64,000 nucleotides of DNA from Tamlana carrageenivorans (GCF_002893765.1 NZ_CP025938.1:3429501-3493500), one strand, 5' to 3'; positions 1-9,373 are shown, counted from the first letter of the stretch. Translations and numbers: made by a program. The notes: a model not told the origin generated them from the sequence alone.

Positions 1-1440
1 TTTCCCTTCCTTTCTTAAGAAATTGATATATTCATTCCAAACTTTTAAAAACTCACTTTCGGTAAAGGGTTCAGTAGGCAGGTTTTCCTCATCTACGACC
101 ACTTCCATCTGTTTGATTTGGTGCTCTTTTTTAGCTCGTATACTGCTAAGTGATAGTCCAGATGTACGTTTGGTTTCTTTTTTTAAAACAATGGTTGGTG
201 GTTTTTTTTCTTGAAAGCGTTCAACAGCTTTGTTTGTAGTACTTGGTGTTGTACTAATAGGTTTTTCTTGATTTTCCGAAGTCTGTTCTTGCTTTACAGG
301 AATTTGAACCGCTATAGGAGAAATGCCCTTATTTTTAAAATATGAAGCAGGAATTATGTAATGTTTACCATTTTTTTTTTCTCCATCAAAAGTGATAGAG
401 GCAAGCTGCATGAGGCATAATTCGACCAGAAGTCGCTGGTTTTTACTGGTTTTATATTTTAGGTCACATTCATTGGCGAGATTAATGCCTTGCATTAAAA
501 AATCTTGCGAAGCTTTTTTAGCTTGTTCTAAATACTTGGCTTTAGTTTGGTCGCCAACCTCAAGAAGCTCTATGGTTTCTTTATTTTTACTAACCAGTAA
601 ATCTCTAAAATGTGAGGCTAAACCAGCAATGTAATGATGCCCATCAAAACCTTTTGATAAGGTATTATTAAACTGAATGAGTAAATCTGGAATTTTATTC
701 TCTAGAATTAAATCGGTGCTTAAAAAATACGTTTCGTAATCTAAAACATTTAAGTTTTCGGTAACGGCTTGTCTGGTTAAGTTTTTCCCAGAGAAACTAA
801 CAACCCTATCAAAAATAGAAAGGGCATCACGCATGGCACCATCGGCTTTTTGAGCGATTATATGTAAAGCATCATCTTCGGCTGTTATACCTTGTTCTTC
901 AGCAATATATTTTAAATATTCTTTAGCATCCTTTACAGTAATACGCTTAAAGTCAAAAATCTGACAACGCGATAAAATGGTTGGAATGATTTTATGTTTT
1001 TCTGTAGTTGCTAAAATGAATATGCAATGCTTTGGCGGTTCTTCTAAAGTTTTAAGAAAGGCATTAAAAGCTGCTTGAGATAACATGTGTACCTCATCAA
1101 TAATATAAACTTTATACTTTCCAACTTGTGGCGGAATACGAACTTGATCTGTTAAGCTTCTAATATCATCAACAGAGTTGTTTGAAGCGGCATCTAATTC
1201 AAATACATTAAAAGCAAAATCTTCGTCGGCGGTTACTTCACCATCACTATTAATCATTTTAGCCAGAATACGAGCGCAAGTTGTTTTACCAACTCCACGA
1301 GGACCTGTAAATAAAAGGGCTTGGGCTAAATGATTGTTTTCAATGGCATTTAGTAAAGTATTAGTAATGGCTTGCTGACCAACAACGTCCTTGAAGGTTT
1401 GTGGTCTATATTTTCGAGCCGATACAATAAAATGTTCCAT
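1..1440 (-). CDS. dnaX: DNA polymerase III subunit gamma/tau (C-terminal end cut off by window)
   Basis: Clamp-loader ATPase of the replicative DNA polymerase. The frame is open from an ATG at 1440 to the left edge, so about 480 N-terminal residues are present and the C-terminus lies outside. Visible motifs are the N-terminal ARKYRPQTFKDVVGQ signature (residues 8-21), Walker A GPRGVGKTT (46-54), Walker B DEVHML and the sensor segment ATTEKHKIIPTILSRCQ. The four zinc-binding cysteines that normally follow Walker A are absent; only the Cys of TTCARILA remains, as I recall from other Flavobacteriaceae DnaX. The segment near the edge (FLKVWNEYINFLRKEGK) is the start of the C-terminal tau region. 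It is transcribed divergently from rnpB. A TACCTTTG box (1466-1459) upstream may be its -7 element. Confidence 0.96.
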   Translation of the reverse strand, partial: MEHFIVSARKYRPQTFKDVVGQQAITNTLLNAIENNHLAQALLFTGPRGVGKTTCARILAKMINSDGEVTADEDFAFNVFELDAASNNSVDDIRSLTDQVRIPPQVGKYKVYIIDEVHMLSQAAFNAFLKTLEEPPKHCIFILATTEKHKIIPTILSRCQIFDFKRITVKDAKEYLKYIAEEQGITAEDDALHIIAQKADGAMRDALSIFDRVVSFSGKNLTRQAVTENLNVLDYETYFLSTDLILENKIPDLLIQFNNTLSKGFDGHHYIAGLASHFRDLLVSKNKETIELLEVGDQTKAKYLEQAKKASQDFLMQGINLANECDLKYKTSKNQRLLVELCLMQLASITFDGEKKNGKHYIIPASYFKNKGISPIAVQIPVKQEQTSENQEKPISTTPSTTNKAVERFQEKKPPTIVLKKETKRTSGLSLSSIRAKKEHQIKQMEVVVDEENLPTEPFTESEFLKVWNEYINFLRKEGK

Positions 1441-1530
1441 TGAAAAATATTAGAAGAACAAAGGTAAAAATTCAACGCTTAAATCTGAATTCAGAAGCTA
1501 AAATTTAATAGGAGTTATTAACAATTTACG

Positions 1531-1538
1531 TACTTTTG
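1531..1538 (+). promoter_or_regulatory. -7 box of the rnpB promoter
   Basis: TACTTTTG fits the Bacteroidota TAnnTTTG -7 element. It lies a few bases before the predicted 5' end of rnpB (about 1543), the distance expected for a start site. No clear -33 TTG is visible at the usual spacing. Confidence 0.5.
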
Positions 1539-1542
1539 CTGG

Positions 1543-1876
1543 CAAGTAAATCACCTTATCGCTCTTTTACTATACTTGTTTTAGTACTAAGGGAGGAAAG
1601 TCCGAACACCATAGTGCAATATAGTGGTTAATGGCCACCAGTCGTGAGATTAGGAAAAGTGCAACAGAAAGTATGTACAGGTAATGCTGTAGTGAAACCG
1701 GGTAAACTCTATGTGGTGCAATGTCATGTAAACTAGCGCTTGAAGGCTGCACGTCTGATGCTAGAGGGTAGGCAGCTAAAGTGTATAGGTAACTATACAT
1801 TCAGATAAATGATAAGGGTGGTTTTGGTTTAATTTTAAATTAAAATCATACAGGATTCGGCTTATAGATTTACTTT
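1543..1876 (+). ncRNA. rnpB: RNase P RNA (M1 RNA)
   Basis: Catalytic RNA of ribonuclease P, which trims the 5' leader from pre-tRNAs. The sequence shows the conserved core: GAGGAAAGTCCGAACACC (from about 1591), the ACAGAAAG segment, GGTAAACTC, AGAGGGTAGGCAGCTAA and the 3' ACAGGATTCGGCTTATAGA segment. The ends were set from the P1 helix: AAGTAAATC (1544-1552) pairs perfectly with GATTTACTT (1867-1875). A TAnnTTTG box lies just upstream and a strong hairpin terminator just downstream, so it is a stand-alone transcript. A minus-strand open frame inside it (1570-1800) is spurious. Confidence 0.95.
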
Positions 1877-1883
1877 AATATAA

Positions 1884-1919
1884 ATAAACCCTTCTTTGAT
1901 TTATTAAAGAAGGGTTTAT
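1884..1919 (+). terminator. Rho-independent terminator of rnpB
   Basis: A perfect 14-bp stem (1884-1897 with 1906-1919) closes an 8-nt loop immediately after the RNase P RNA. The A/T-rich stem ends and flanks make it plausible on both strands, but only rnpB is close enough to use it. Confidence 0.85.
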
Positions 1920-2132
1920 CATTTAAAAACTAGTGACTAACTAATAATTATAAATCTTTAAAAAGTCACATTAATATGCTTAATGGTTTTTAGCTTGGTA
2001 TTAATTATAAAAACAATAATATAAATCTACATTTTAAAGTGTTTTATGTAGATGGTTTTTAAGGCTATTTGAAAGGGTAGTACCTTAGGGTTACTTCTAA
2101 AGTACTGAAAAAAAGTGAATTATAATAGGATA

Positions 2133-2675
2133 TTATTCGGTAATTTCGAAAAAACTAAACATATTACCGCCATAACTTTTAGAATAAGAGAAATTACTTA
2201 CGTTAGAGAGATCTGTGTGTTTAGAATGTTCTACAATAAGTAAGCCGCCCTCAAGTAATAATTGGTTTGAAAATACCAAGTCTGGAATTTTAGAAAATTG
2301 TTCAACAGTAAAATCGTAAGGTGGGTCGGCAAAAATAATATCGGCTTGAATTTTAGACGATTCAAGAAATTTAAACACATCACTTTTAATGGTTTGAATT
2401 GGCATTTCAAACGTTTCAGCTGTTGAATTAATAAATTTAATACAGCCAAAATCCTGGTCGACACAAGTGATTTGCTCGGTGCCACGTGATGCAAATTCAT
2501 AGCTTATATTTCCCGTTCCTGCAAAAAGGTCTAAAACAGAAATTTCATCAAAATAATAAAGGTTATTAATGATGTTGAATAATGACTCCTTGGCCATGTC
2601 TGTCGTAGGACGAACAGGTAAGTTTTTTGGAGCAATGATCTTTCTACTTTTATATAATCCTGAAATAATTCGCAT
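2133..2675 (-). CDS. rsmD: 16S rRNA (guanine(966)-N2)-methyltransferase RsmD
   Basis: Class I SAM-dependent methyltransferase that makes m2G966 in 16S rRNA. The 180-residue protein starts with the family's MRIISG..., has the SAM-binding motif VLDLFAGTGNISYEF (47-61) and the catalytic DPPY motif at 117-120. The length matches the family. Its ATG overlaps the stop codon of the upstream DUF3822 gene by one base (TAATG), so the two are probably translationally coupled. This pairing recurs in Flavobacteriaceae. Confidence 0.93.
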   Translation of the reverse strand: MRIISGLYKSRKIIAPKNLPVRPTTDMAKESLFNIINNLYYFDEISVLDLFAGTGNISYEFASRGTEQITCVDQDFGCIKFINSTAETFEMPIQTIKSDVFKFLESSKIQADIIFADPPYDFTVEQFSKIPDLVFSNQLLLEGGLLIVEHSKHTDLSNVSNFSYSKSYGGNMFSFFEITE

Positions 2676-3496
2676 TAAAAATTGTTTATTAAGGTGAAGT
2701 GTGCATAAGTTGTTTTGGGTGCAGTATCAAATTTGAACTTATCATTTCGACGGCCAAAACTAATATTTCTAATGTATTTATATGCTATTTTATACAAGGG
2801 ATCATCTTTAGCAATAGCACCTAAAAAAATAAGCTTTAGTGTTTCTGGGCTTAAATTTAATTGTTCTGCGGTAAATAATATATAGTAAATAAAATCCTCT
2901 TTAGATCTGTATATGAAGCTGTTAAATAGTTTTAATTTAGAGTTTTCAACCACTATAACTTCAAAATGATTTTTGTGAACATGAACATACATACGTGTGT
3001 TCATTTTAATTTTTTCAAGTTGTAAAATTTTTTCAATGAGTACCGTGGAAATGTGTTTAAAAGTAAAAGCTCCAAATTTATCATATATAAAATTATTAAT
3101 ATTTATATAAGGTACATAAACATTTACACTTTTGTTTTCTGCAATACGATCATAAGTAATATAATCGGATTTAAGAATTTTAGAGTTAAATTTTAAATAG
3201 TCGGCCAGGTAATCTTCATTAAAAAAAGTTTCAGGGACCAGAGTAGATAAGTCGTTATCATGCACAACGATAACTTTTGAGAAGTTGTATGACAACAACT
3301 TTTCCGAATCAAAAAGACCTTTTAATCGGTCTAATAATTCTAAAGGGTTGAGCTTCTTTTCAAACTGAATGTCATTCAAATGAATAATCGCATTTAGCTT
3401 ACGATTCAGTATACAAAAAGAAAGTCCACTCAAACTAATTTGAATGGACAATTCTATATTTGTTAATTCCTTAGAATTATTATTCGTTATCGCCAT
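2675..3496 (-). CDS. DUF3822 family protein
   Basis: A 273-residue protein of the DUF3822 family, known almost only from Bacteroidota and typically found just before rsmD. I see no signal peptide or membrane segment. The sequence (for example YVPYININNFIYDKFG near residue 128) is thought to resemble the actin-like ATPase fold, but no catalytic motif can be pointed to here. It is the middle gene of a three-gene leftward run with the membrane protein at 3547-4221 and rsmD. The function is unknown. Confidence 0.8.
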   Translation of the reverse strand: MAITNNNSKELTNIELSIQISLSGLSFCILNRKLNAIIHLNDIQFEKKLNPLELLDRLKGLFDSEKLLSYNFSKVIVVHDNDLSTLVPETFFNEDYLADYLKFNSKILKSDYITYDRIAENKSVNVYVPYININNFIYDKFGAFTFKHISTVLIEKILQLEKIKMNTRMYVHVHKNHFEVIVVENSKLKLFNSFIYRSKEDFIYYILFTAEQLNLSPETLKLIFLGAIAKDDPLYKIAYKYIRNISFGRRNDKFKFDTAPKTTYAHFTLINNF

Positions 3497-3546
3497 ATGT
3501 TTTAGGCCAGTTTCCAGTGGTTTTAACTTCGTTCATAGAACCTACT

Positions 3547-4221
3547 TTAAGTGCATCCATCACCGTTAACACCATCAACAGAGATTACTTGGTTCTCTTG
3601 AATAATAAGATCATTATTTTGATCATATAAGATATCACGTTTTTTTACCGAAGCTTCAAACACAGGAATTTTAATTTTATTTTGCTCAATATAACCAGCA
3701 TCTAATTTGAATTTAGTTCCAGGTTTTCCAACAGGCACATTCATCATAGTTTTGTATCTATTAGATGATTTAAATAAGGAATCTTTTACCGGAACAAAAC
3801 CTAATGTATCAATCACTATAATTTCTTTATAAGAATCTACACCGTATAATTTTGTTTTTTCTTCATCTAAAATAGTAGAATCTCTACGTTGTGTAATTGT
3901 ATATTCTGCAGTGTCGATAAATTGAATTAAATTTTCAAATTTACCTGCAAAATTACCTGTAACTTGTCTGTGAGCCAATTGCGCGTCTCTAATATCTTTT
4001 AAACTCTCAATAACTTGAACGTAACGTTTGTTTTTTACTTTATTAAATTGGATGGGCTCGTAAATAGACATATATGTTAAATAACCTAGGTAGCCAATAA
4101 GAATCCAAAGGGCGATAGTTAGGACAGGTTTAAGTTTAGATGGGATGATTTTGTCAATTAACTTAACCAAGCCAATTGTAAGTAGTATCACAGCAACTGT
4201 AATAAGAATAAATGTTAACAT
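3547..4221 (-). CDS. Conserved membrane-anchored hypothetical protein
   Basis: A 224-residue protein with two N-terminal hydrophobic helices (about residues 2-24 and 32-51) followed by a hydrophilic domain of about 170 residues. That domain has short beta-like stretches (YTITQRRDSTILDEEKTKLYGVDSYKEI is inside it). It looks like an inner-membrane protein with a soluble domain on one side. It sits 50 bp upstream of the DUF3822 gene on the same strand and is likely the first gene of the rsmD transcript. I do not recognise a named family. Confidence 0.7.
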   Translation of the reverse strand: MLTFILITVAVILLTIGLVKLIDKIIPSKLKPVLTIALWILIGYLGYLTYMSIYEPIQFNKVKNKRYVQVIESLKDIRDAQLAHRQVTGNFAGKFENLIQFIDTAEYTITQRRDSTILDEEKTKLYGVDSYKEIIVIDTLGFVPVKDSLFKSSNRYKTMMNVPVGKPGTKFKLDAGYIEQNKIKIPVFEASVKKRDILYDQNNDLIIQENQVISVDGVNGDGCT

Positions 4222-4314
4222 AGTATGCTATTTAATTAAAAATTTATTTTTAGGTATTTAGCAAATCTACAATTTTTTTTTAACCGCAAAAACAAAGAGA
4301 GTAAAAATCATTTC

Positions 4315-4322
4315 TATCTTTG
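4315..4322 (+). promoter_or_regulatory. Candidate -7 box for the helicase gene
   Basis: TATCTTTG matches TAnnTTTG 29 bp before the ATG at 4351. A matching -33 TTG is not seen at 19-21 bp, so support rests on one box. Confidence 0.35.
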
Positions 4323-4350
4323 AATAAAAAAAATCGCTACCATATCTTTA

Positions 4351-5775
4351 ATGAATGCTTCTCAATTTTATTTGCTTATAAAACAGCAGTTTCCGTTCCA
4401 ACCAACGCAAAAACAAAATATTGTTCTGCAACAACTTTCTGAATTTATTTTAAATAAATCCAACAATGTTCTTTATTTACTAAAAGGATATGCCGGAACC
4501 GGAAAAACCACCATTGTAGGCGCCATTGTATCAAATTTATGGAAAGTAAAAAAGAGCGCTGTGCTACTGGCGCCAACGGGTAGAGCGGCTAAAGTCATTT
4601 CTAATTACTCAGGAAAAGAAGCCTTCACCATTCATAAAAAAATATATTTCCCTAAAAAAGAAAAGGGAGGAGGGGTTAAGTTCGTTCTTCAGCCCAATAA
4701 GCACAAAAACACCATTTTTATTGTCGATGAGGCCTCTATGATTCCAGATACGCCTGGAGAATCCAAGTTTATGGAAAACGGTTCATTGTTAAATGATCTT
4801 ATACAATATGTTTATTCAGGGCATCAATGTAAATTACTATTAATAGGTGATACCGCACAATTGCCACCGGTAAAAATAGATGTTAGCCCAGCCTTAGATG
4901 AAAACATCTTAGCTTTATATTACAATAAAGAGGTCACTAGAATGGAGTTGGATGAAGTTGTACGTCAGGAACAAAACTCTGGTATTCTAGTAAACGCAAC
5001 GGTTTTACGGGAAACCTTAGCAAGTAGCTTTTTTGATAGTTTTAAATTTGATCTCGCACCTTTTAAAGATGTAATTAGGTTGATTGATGGTTACGAAATT
5101 ATGGAAGCTATTAACGACGCTTATAGCGAGTTAGGTAATGAAGAAACGGCTATTATTGTAAGAAGTAATAAACGTGCTAATTTATACAACCAACAAATTA
5201 GAAGTCGAATTCTATTTAATGAAAATGAATTATCTGCTGGCGATTTTTTAATGGTCGTGAAAAATAATTATTTTTGGATTAAACCTACTACAGAAGCGGG
5301 ATTTATTGCGAACGGCGACATTATTGAAGTTTTAGAAATTTTTAAAATTGAAGAACTTTATGGATTTCGTTTTGCTGAAGTTAAAGTTCGAATGGTCGAT
5401 TATCCTAAAATGGCTCCCATTGAAACCGTTTTACTTCTAGATACTATTGATGCTAAAAGTCCGTCGCTAACTTATGAAGACTCAAACCGGTTATATCAGG
5501 AAGTGCTAAAAGATTTTGAAAACGAAGGTAGTAATTACAAAAAGTTTTTAAAAGTTAAAGCCTCTAAGCATTTTAACGCTTTACAGGTCAAGTTTTCCTA
5601 TGCGATAACTTGTCATAAATCTCAAGGGGGGCAATGGGATACTGTTTTTGTGGAGCAACCTTATTTACCAAATGGCATCGATAAAGATTACTTAAGATGG
5701 CTTTACACCGCGGTTACCCGAGCTAAAGAAAAATTATACCTTATCGGTTTTAAAGATGATTTTTTTGAAGAATAG
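4351..5775 (+). CDS. RecD-like / AAA_30 superfamily 1 DNA helicase
   Basis: ATP-dependent DNA helicase of the RecD/UvrD superfamily, 474 residues. Motif I (Walker A) is GYAGTGKTT at 46-54, Walker B/DE is FIVDEAS near 127, and motif III is LLLIGDTAQLPPV. The C-terminal UvrD_C_2 region carries TCHKSQGGQWDTV and motif VI LYTAVTRAKEKLYLIG at the very end. It is much shorter than RecD of RecBCD and has no RecB/RecC partner here, so a stand-alone repair role is more likely. Flavobacterial genomes commonly carry this gene divergent from the DUF3822/rsmD group, as here. Confidence 0.88.
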   Translation: MNASQFYLLIKQQFPFQPTQKQNIVLQQLSEFILNKSNNVLYLLKGYAGTGKTTIVGAIVSNLWKVKKSAVLLAPTGRAAKVISNYSGKEAFTIHKKIYFPKKEKGGGVKFVLQPNKHKNTIFIVDEASMIPDTPGESKFMENGSLLNDLIQYVYSGHQCKLLLIGDTAQLPPVKIDVSPALDENILALYYNKEVTRMELDEVVRQEQNSGILVNATVLRETLASSFFDSFKFDLAPFKDVIRLIDGYEIMEAINDAYSELGNEETAIIVRSNKRANLYNQQIRSRILFNENELSAGDFLMVVKNNYFWIKPTTEAGFIANGDIIEVLEIFKIEELYGFRFAEVKVRMVDYPKMAPIETVLLLDTIDAKSPSLTYEDSNRLYQEVLKDFENEGSNYKKFLKVKASKHFNALQVKFSYAITCHKSQGGQWDTVFVEQPYLPNGIDKDYLRWLYTAVTRAKEKLYLIGFKDDFFEE

Positions 5776-5840
5776 CTTTTAAATTAAGTACTTTTGAATT
5801 GAATTTAGAATACTAATAACATATTTTAAAAAATTAACTT

Positions 5841-6566
5841 GTGAAAATAATTTCAATGATTCCCGCCCGTTATGCGGCTTCGCGTTTTCCGGGAAAACTT
5901 ATGCAAGACCTTGGTGGTAAAACAGTTATCCTTCGTACTTACGAGGCTACTGTAGCAACAGGCTTGTTTGACGATGTGTTTGTGGTTACCGATAGCGATA
6001 TTATTTATCAAGAAATTGTAAAAAATGGCGGAAAAGCCATGATGAGCAAAAAGGAACATGATTGTGGTAGTGATAGAATTGCTGAAGCGGTTGAGTTTAT
6101 GGATATTGATATTGTTATTAATGTGCAAGGTGATGAGCCTTTTACCGATAAAGAGTCTTTGAGAAAACTTATTGAAGTTTTTAAAACGGATACTGATAAA
6201 AATATCGATTTAGCTTCTTTAATGGTGCATATTACCAATGAAGAAGAAATTCAAAATCCGAATACCGTAAAAGTTATTGTCGATAAATTCAATTTTGCTT
6301 TATACTTCTCTAGAAGTCCTATCCCTTATTTACGCGATAAAGAAGCAGGCGCGAAATACTTTAAACATAAAGGGGTTTACGCCTTTAGAAAAGAAGCTAT
6401 TTTAGATTTCTATAAACTACCTATGTTGCCCTTAGAAGCTTCAGAAAAAATTGAATGTATTCGCTATTTGGAATATGGAAAACGTATAAAAATGGTGGAA
6501 ACGGATGTGGAAGGTGTTGAAATTGATACTCCAGAAGATTTAGAACGCGCCAAAAAAATATGGTAG
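5841..6566 (+). CDS. kdsB: 3-deoxy-manno-octulosonate cytidylyltransferase (CMP-Kdo synthetase)
   Basis: Activates Kdo with CTP to CMP-Kdo for lipopolysaccharide inner-core synthesis, in the cytoplasm. The 241-residue protein shows IPARYAASRFPGKLM at 7-21, VVTDSD and NVQGDEPF, all hallmarks of the family, and full length. The start codon is GTG at 5841; no in-frame ATG upstream fits better. Its stop overlaps the start of the HAD gene (ATGGTAG at 6560), so the genes are coupled. Confidence 0.95.
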   Translation: MKIISMIPARYAASRFPGKLMQDLGGKTVILRTYEATVATGLFDDVFVVTDSDIIYQEIVKNGGKAMMSKKEHDCGSDRIAEAVEFMDIDIVINVQGDEPFTDKESLRKLIEVFKTDTDKNIDLASLMVHITNEEEIQNPNTVKVIVDKFNFALYFSRSPIPYLRDKEAGAKYFKHKGVYAFRKEAILDFYKLPMLPLEASEKIECIRYLEYGKRIKMVETDVEGVEIDTPEDLERAKKIW

Positions 6567-7258
6567 ACTACAAAAACATTAAAGTTATTGGTTTTGATGC
6601 TGATGACACCTTATGGGTTAACGAAACGTATTTTAGAGAAGCGGAAGCAGAATTCTCTAAACTTTTGAGCAAATACGAGACACCTAATAAAATAGATCAA
6701 GAACTATTTAAAATGGAAATTGGTAACCTTGGTTTGTACGGCTATGGAGTTAAGGCATTTACGCTTTCAATGGTGGAATGTGCCTTGGATTTATCTAATA
6801 AAAATGTGTCTCCAAAAACGATTGAAGCCATTCTAAACATTGGCAAAACCATGTTAAATCAACCTGTCGAAGTATTAGATGGTGTAGAGGAGGTCTTGGA
6901 GGTTTTATCAAAAAAATACAGACTTATTTTAGCAACTAAGGGTGATTTACTCGATCAGGAAAGAAAATTAGAAAGATCGAATTTGAGTCAGTATTTCCAT
7001 CACATTGAAGTATTGAGTGATAAAAAGGAAAATAACTATTCAAAATTATTAAAACACCTAAAAATAGATCTTTCCGAGTTTTTAATGATAGGAAACTCAT
7101 TAAAATCTGATGTTTTACCCTTAGTGAATATCGGGGCTCAAGCGATTCATGTGCCTTATCATACCACTTGGGCTCATGAAGAAGTTGAGGAAAAAGAAAA
7201 AAATGGTAAGACTTATAATACCATAGAAACGATACGAGATGTTTTAAATATTTTATAA
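6560..7258 (+). CDS. HAD family hydrolase
   Basis: Haloacid-dehalogenase-like phosphatase of 232 residues. Motif I is FDADDT (nucleophile D13, acid D15), motif II lies in LILATKGD and motif III/IV in MIGNSLKSDVLPLVNIGAQ. A helical cap domain of about 80 residues sits between motifs I and II. It overlaps the end of kdsB by 7 bp, which suggests co-translation. It is too long and too different to be a standard KdsC Kdo-8-phosphate phosphatase, so the substrate is unknown, though a sugar phosphate is a reasonable guess from context. Confidence 0.82.
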   Translation: MVDYKNIKVIGFDADDTLWVNETYFREAEAEFSKLLSKYETPNKIDQELFKMEIGNLGLYGYGVKAFTLSMVECALDLSNKNVSPKTIEAILNIGKTMLNQPVEVLDGVEEVLEVLSKKYRLILATKGDLLDQERKLERSNLSQYFHHIEVLSDKKENNYSKLLKHLKIDLSEFLMIGNSLKSDVLPLVNIGAQAIHVPYHTTWAHEEVEEKEKNGKTYNTIETIRDVLNIL

Positions 7259-7412
7259 TAAAGTGTTTGGGTTGATCTACGAATCAATATTTTATTGAAC
7301 TGTTTTTTCTGAAGCTATTTTATACATATTTAGCCTGTGATTTAAGCCAAATATCCCTCCGAAGAATTTAAAATAATAGTATTTTTGTCAATTCTAAAAA
7401 GAAACCTAATAA

Positions 7413-8501
7413 ATGAGTTATAAGAACTTTCCAATGGTACCAAGAGTTATTTTTGGTAGAGGTAGTTTTAATCAGTTGAATGACATTTTAGCGCCAAAGC
7501 GCCAAAGTATAAATGCTCCATTTATCTACTTAATTGATGATGTTTTTAAAAACACCCCTTGGTTAACATCTAGTATTTCACTGTCTTACGACGATGAAAT
7601 TATTTTTGTATCGACTAAAGAAGAACCCAAAACAACTCAAGTTGATGCGCTAGTAGAATACATTATTTTAAAAACAAAAGCACGTCCTTCAGGAATTATA
7701 GGTATTGGAGGAGGTTCTGTTTTAGATTTAGCTAAGGCTGTTTCAATAATGATAACCAACGAAGGCGAATCTAAAGATTACCAAGGCTGGGATTTGGTTA
7801 AAAATCCAGCTATTTTTCATATTGGAATTCCAACCATTTCAGGAACAGGTGCCGAGGTGTCTAGAACAACAGTTTTAACAGGGCCTGAGAAAAAACTAGG
7901 GATAAATTCAGATTTCACCCCTTTTGATCAGGTTGTATTGGATCCCGAACTGACTAAAGAGGTGCCAAAAAATCAATGGTTTTATACGGGAATGGACTGC
8001 TATATCCATTGTGTAGAGTCCTTAAACGGTTCTTATTTAAATGCTTTTAGTAAAAGTTATGGAGAAAAGGCCTTAGATTTGTGTAAGGAAATCTTTTTAG
8101 AAGACACCATTGGTCCTTCAGACACAGAGGCGCAAGAAAAACTTATGATGGCTTCGTGGCATGGTGGTATGAGTATCGCTTACTCTCAAGTTGGGGTGGC
8201 ACACGCCATGAGTTATGGCTTGTCTTATTTACTGGGTACCAAGCACGGTATAGGGAATTGTATTGTTTTCGATCATTTGGAAGAATATTACCCAGAAGGC
8301 GTTGCTTTATTTAAAGAAATGAAAGCAAAACATCATATTGAGCTTCCTCAAAGCCTTTGTGCTCAATTAACCGATGAAGAATTTGACATCATGATTAGCG
8401 TGGCCTTAGGTCTTGAACCTCTATGGGAAAATGCAATTGGTAAAAACTGGAAAAAAATAATAACTAGAGACAAGTTAAAGGCGCTTTATCAAAAAATGTA
8501 G
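7413..8501 (+). CDS. kdnB: Iron-containing alcohol dehydrogenase, KdnB-like (3-deoxy-manno-octulosonate 8-oxidase)
   Basis: Group III metal-dependent dehydrogenase, 362 residues. Nucleotide binding is shown by GIGGGSVLDLAKAVS. Metal ligands are expected in GMDCYIHCVES (Asp and His) and in GVAHAMSYGLSYLLGTKHGIGN (two His). The sequence strongly resembles, from memory, Shewanella KdnB, which oxidises C8 of Kdo so that the aminotransferase KdnA can make 8-amino-Kdo. Its place two genes after kdsB supports a Kdo role. No KdnA-type aminotransferase is present in the window. A TATTTTTG box at 7380-7387 may start a separate transcript. A generic alcohol dehydrogenase remains possible. Confidence 0.75.
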   Translation: MSYKNFPMVPRVIFGRGSFNQLNDILAPKRQSINAPFIYLIDDVFKNTPWLTSSISLSYDDEIIFVSTKEEPKTTQVDALVEYIILKTKARPSGIIGIGGGSVLDLAKAVSIMITNEGESKDYQGWDLVKNPAIFHIGIPTISGTGAEVSRTTVLTGPEKKLGINSDFTPFDQVVLDPELTKEVPKNQWFYTGMDCYIHCVESLNGSYLNAFSKSYGEKALDLCKEIFLEDTIGPSDTEAQEKLMMASWHGGMSIAYSQVGVAHAMSYGLSYLLGTKHGIGNCIVFDHLEEYYPEGVALFKEMKAKHHIELPQSLCAQLTDEEFDIMISVALGLEPLWENAIGKNWKKIITRDKLKALYQKM

Positions 8502-8504
8502 ACT

Positions 8505-9053
8505 ATGCAAAAACTAGCTAAATTAATTTATTTTAAATGGTTAGGCTGGCGTATTGTTGGTAATTCTGACTTCTCAAAAAATACAGTTAAAAAAGCCGTT
8601 ATTATAGCGGCACCTCATACCAGTTGGCATGACTTTTATATTGGAGTTTTAATGCGTGCTTCGGTACAGCTAAAAAGTTATTTTATTGGTAAAAAGGAAT
8701 TGTTTGTTTTTCCTTTGGGTTGGTTTTTAAGACAACTTGGCGGACGTCCCATTAATCGTCAAGAAAATGAAAATAAAGTCGATGCTATCGCTAAGCTTTT
8801 TGATCAGGCCGATGAGTTTCGTATTGCTTTAGCGCCCGAAGGAACACGTCAAAAGGTTGAATCATTTCGCACAGGCTTTTATTACATCGCAAAAAAAGCT
8901 AATGTGCCCATTATTATGTTTACGCTAGATTATGAAAACAAACAAAATTTAGTTTCAGAGCCTTTTTATCCGACACATGATATGGAAGCTGATTTCAAAT
9001 ATATTTATAGTTTCTTTAAAAATGTAAAAGGTAAGATTTCCGAGTACTCTTAG
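8505..9053 (+). CDS. PlsC-like 1-acyl-sn-glycerol-3-phosphate acyltransferase family protein
   Basis: Acyltransferase of 182 residues with the catalytic HX4D motif HTSWHD (H38, D43) and the glycerophosphate-binding motif APEGTR (about 107-112). It starts 3 bp after the kdnB-like stop and is therefore in the same operon. The short length (PlsC is usually 240 or more) and absence of an N-terminal membrane helix place it in the small MJ1504/PlsC-like subgroup. With kdsB and kdnB upstream, acylation of a lipid A or other envelope lipid is plausible, but this is inference. Confidence 0.83.
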   Translation: MQKLAKLIYFKWLGWRIVGNSDFSKNTVKKAVIIAAPHTSWHDFYIGVLMRASVQLKSYFIGKKELFVFPLGWFLRQLGGRPINRQENENKVDAIAKLFDQADEFRIALAPEGTRQKVESFRTGFYYIAKKANVPIIMFTLDYENKQNLVSEPFYPTHDMEADFKYIYSFFKNVKGKISEYS

Positions 9054-9373
9054 TTGAAACTTAAAATTAATCTAACCTATATTCTTTAAGTTTGATTTAT
9101 ATAATGAACGTTTTGAGTCTTTTGCTTATGCCGTATTTTCAAAAAACATCTAATTAAATGTTCATTTAAAACATTTTTGAAAGAAATAATATGTTGAATT
9201 AATTATTTAATTAAATATCCATAAGTTATTATAATTAAGCTAATTAAGATTTTATTTTGTTCTGTGTTATTGTAGGTTTATTTCAAGCGCTATATAATCA
9301 TAAAATTTTAATGTGATTAGGTTCTGTGTTAAGAGTGCAGTATAACGATTGTTGTAGCCATAACTAATAAACA
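9054..9373. other. AT-rich intergenic stretch, no gene seen
   Basis: About 320 bp between the acyltransferase and the terminator. Several TTAAT-rich runs are present, but I find no open frame with coding character, RNA-gene signature or clear promoter. Confidence 0.5.

Noticed and set aside
392..634. 80-codon open frame on the plus strand
   Set aside because: Lies inside dnaX on the opposite strand with no coding features of its own.
1570..1800. 76-codon minus-strand frame
   Set aside because: Lies within the RNase P RNA, which explains the sequence.
6560..7258. Kdo-8-phosphate phosphatase KdsC
   Set aside because: The HAD protein is longer, with a cap domain, unlike KdsC.
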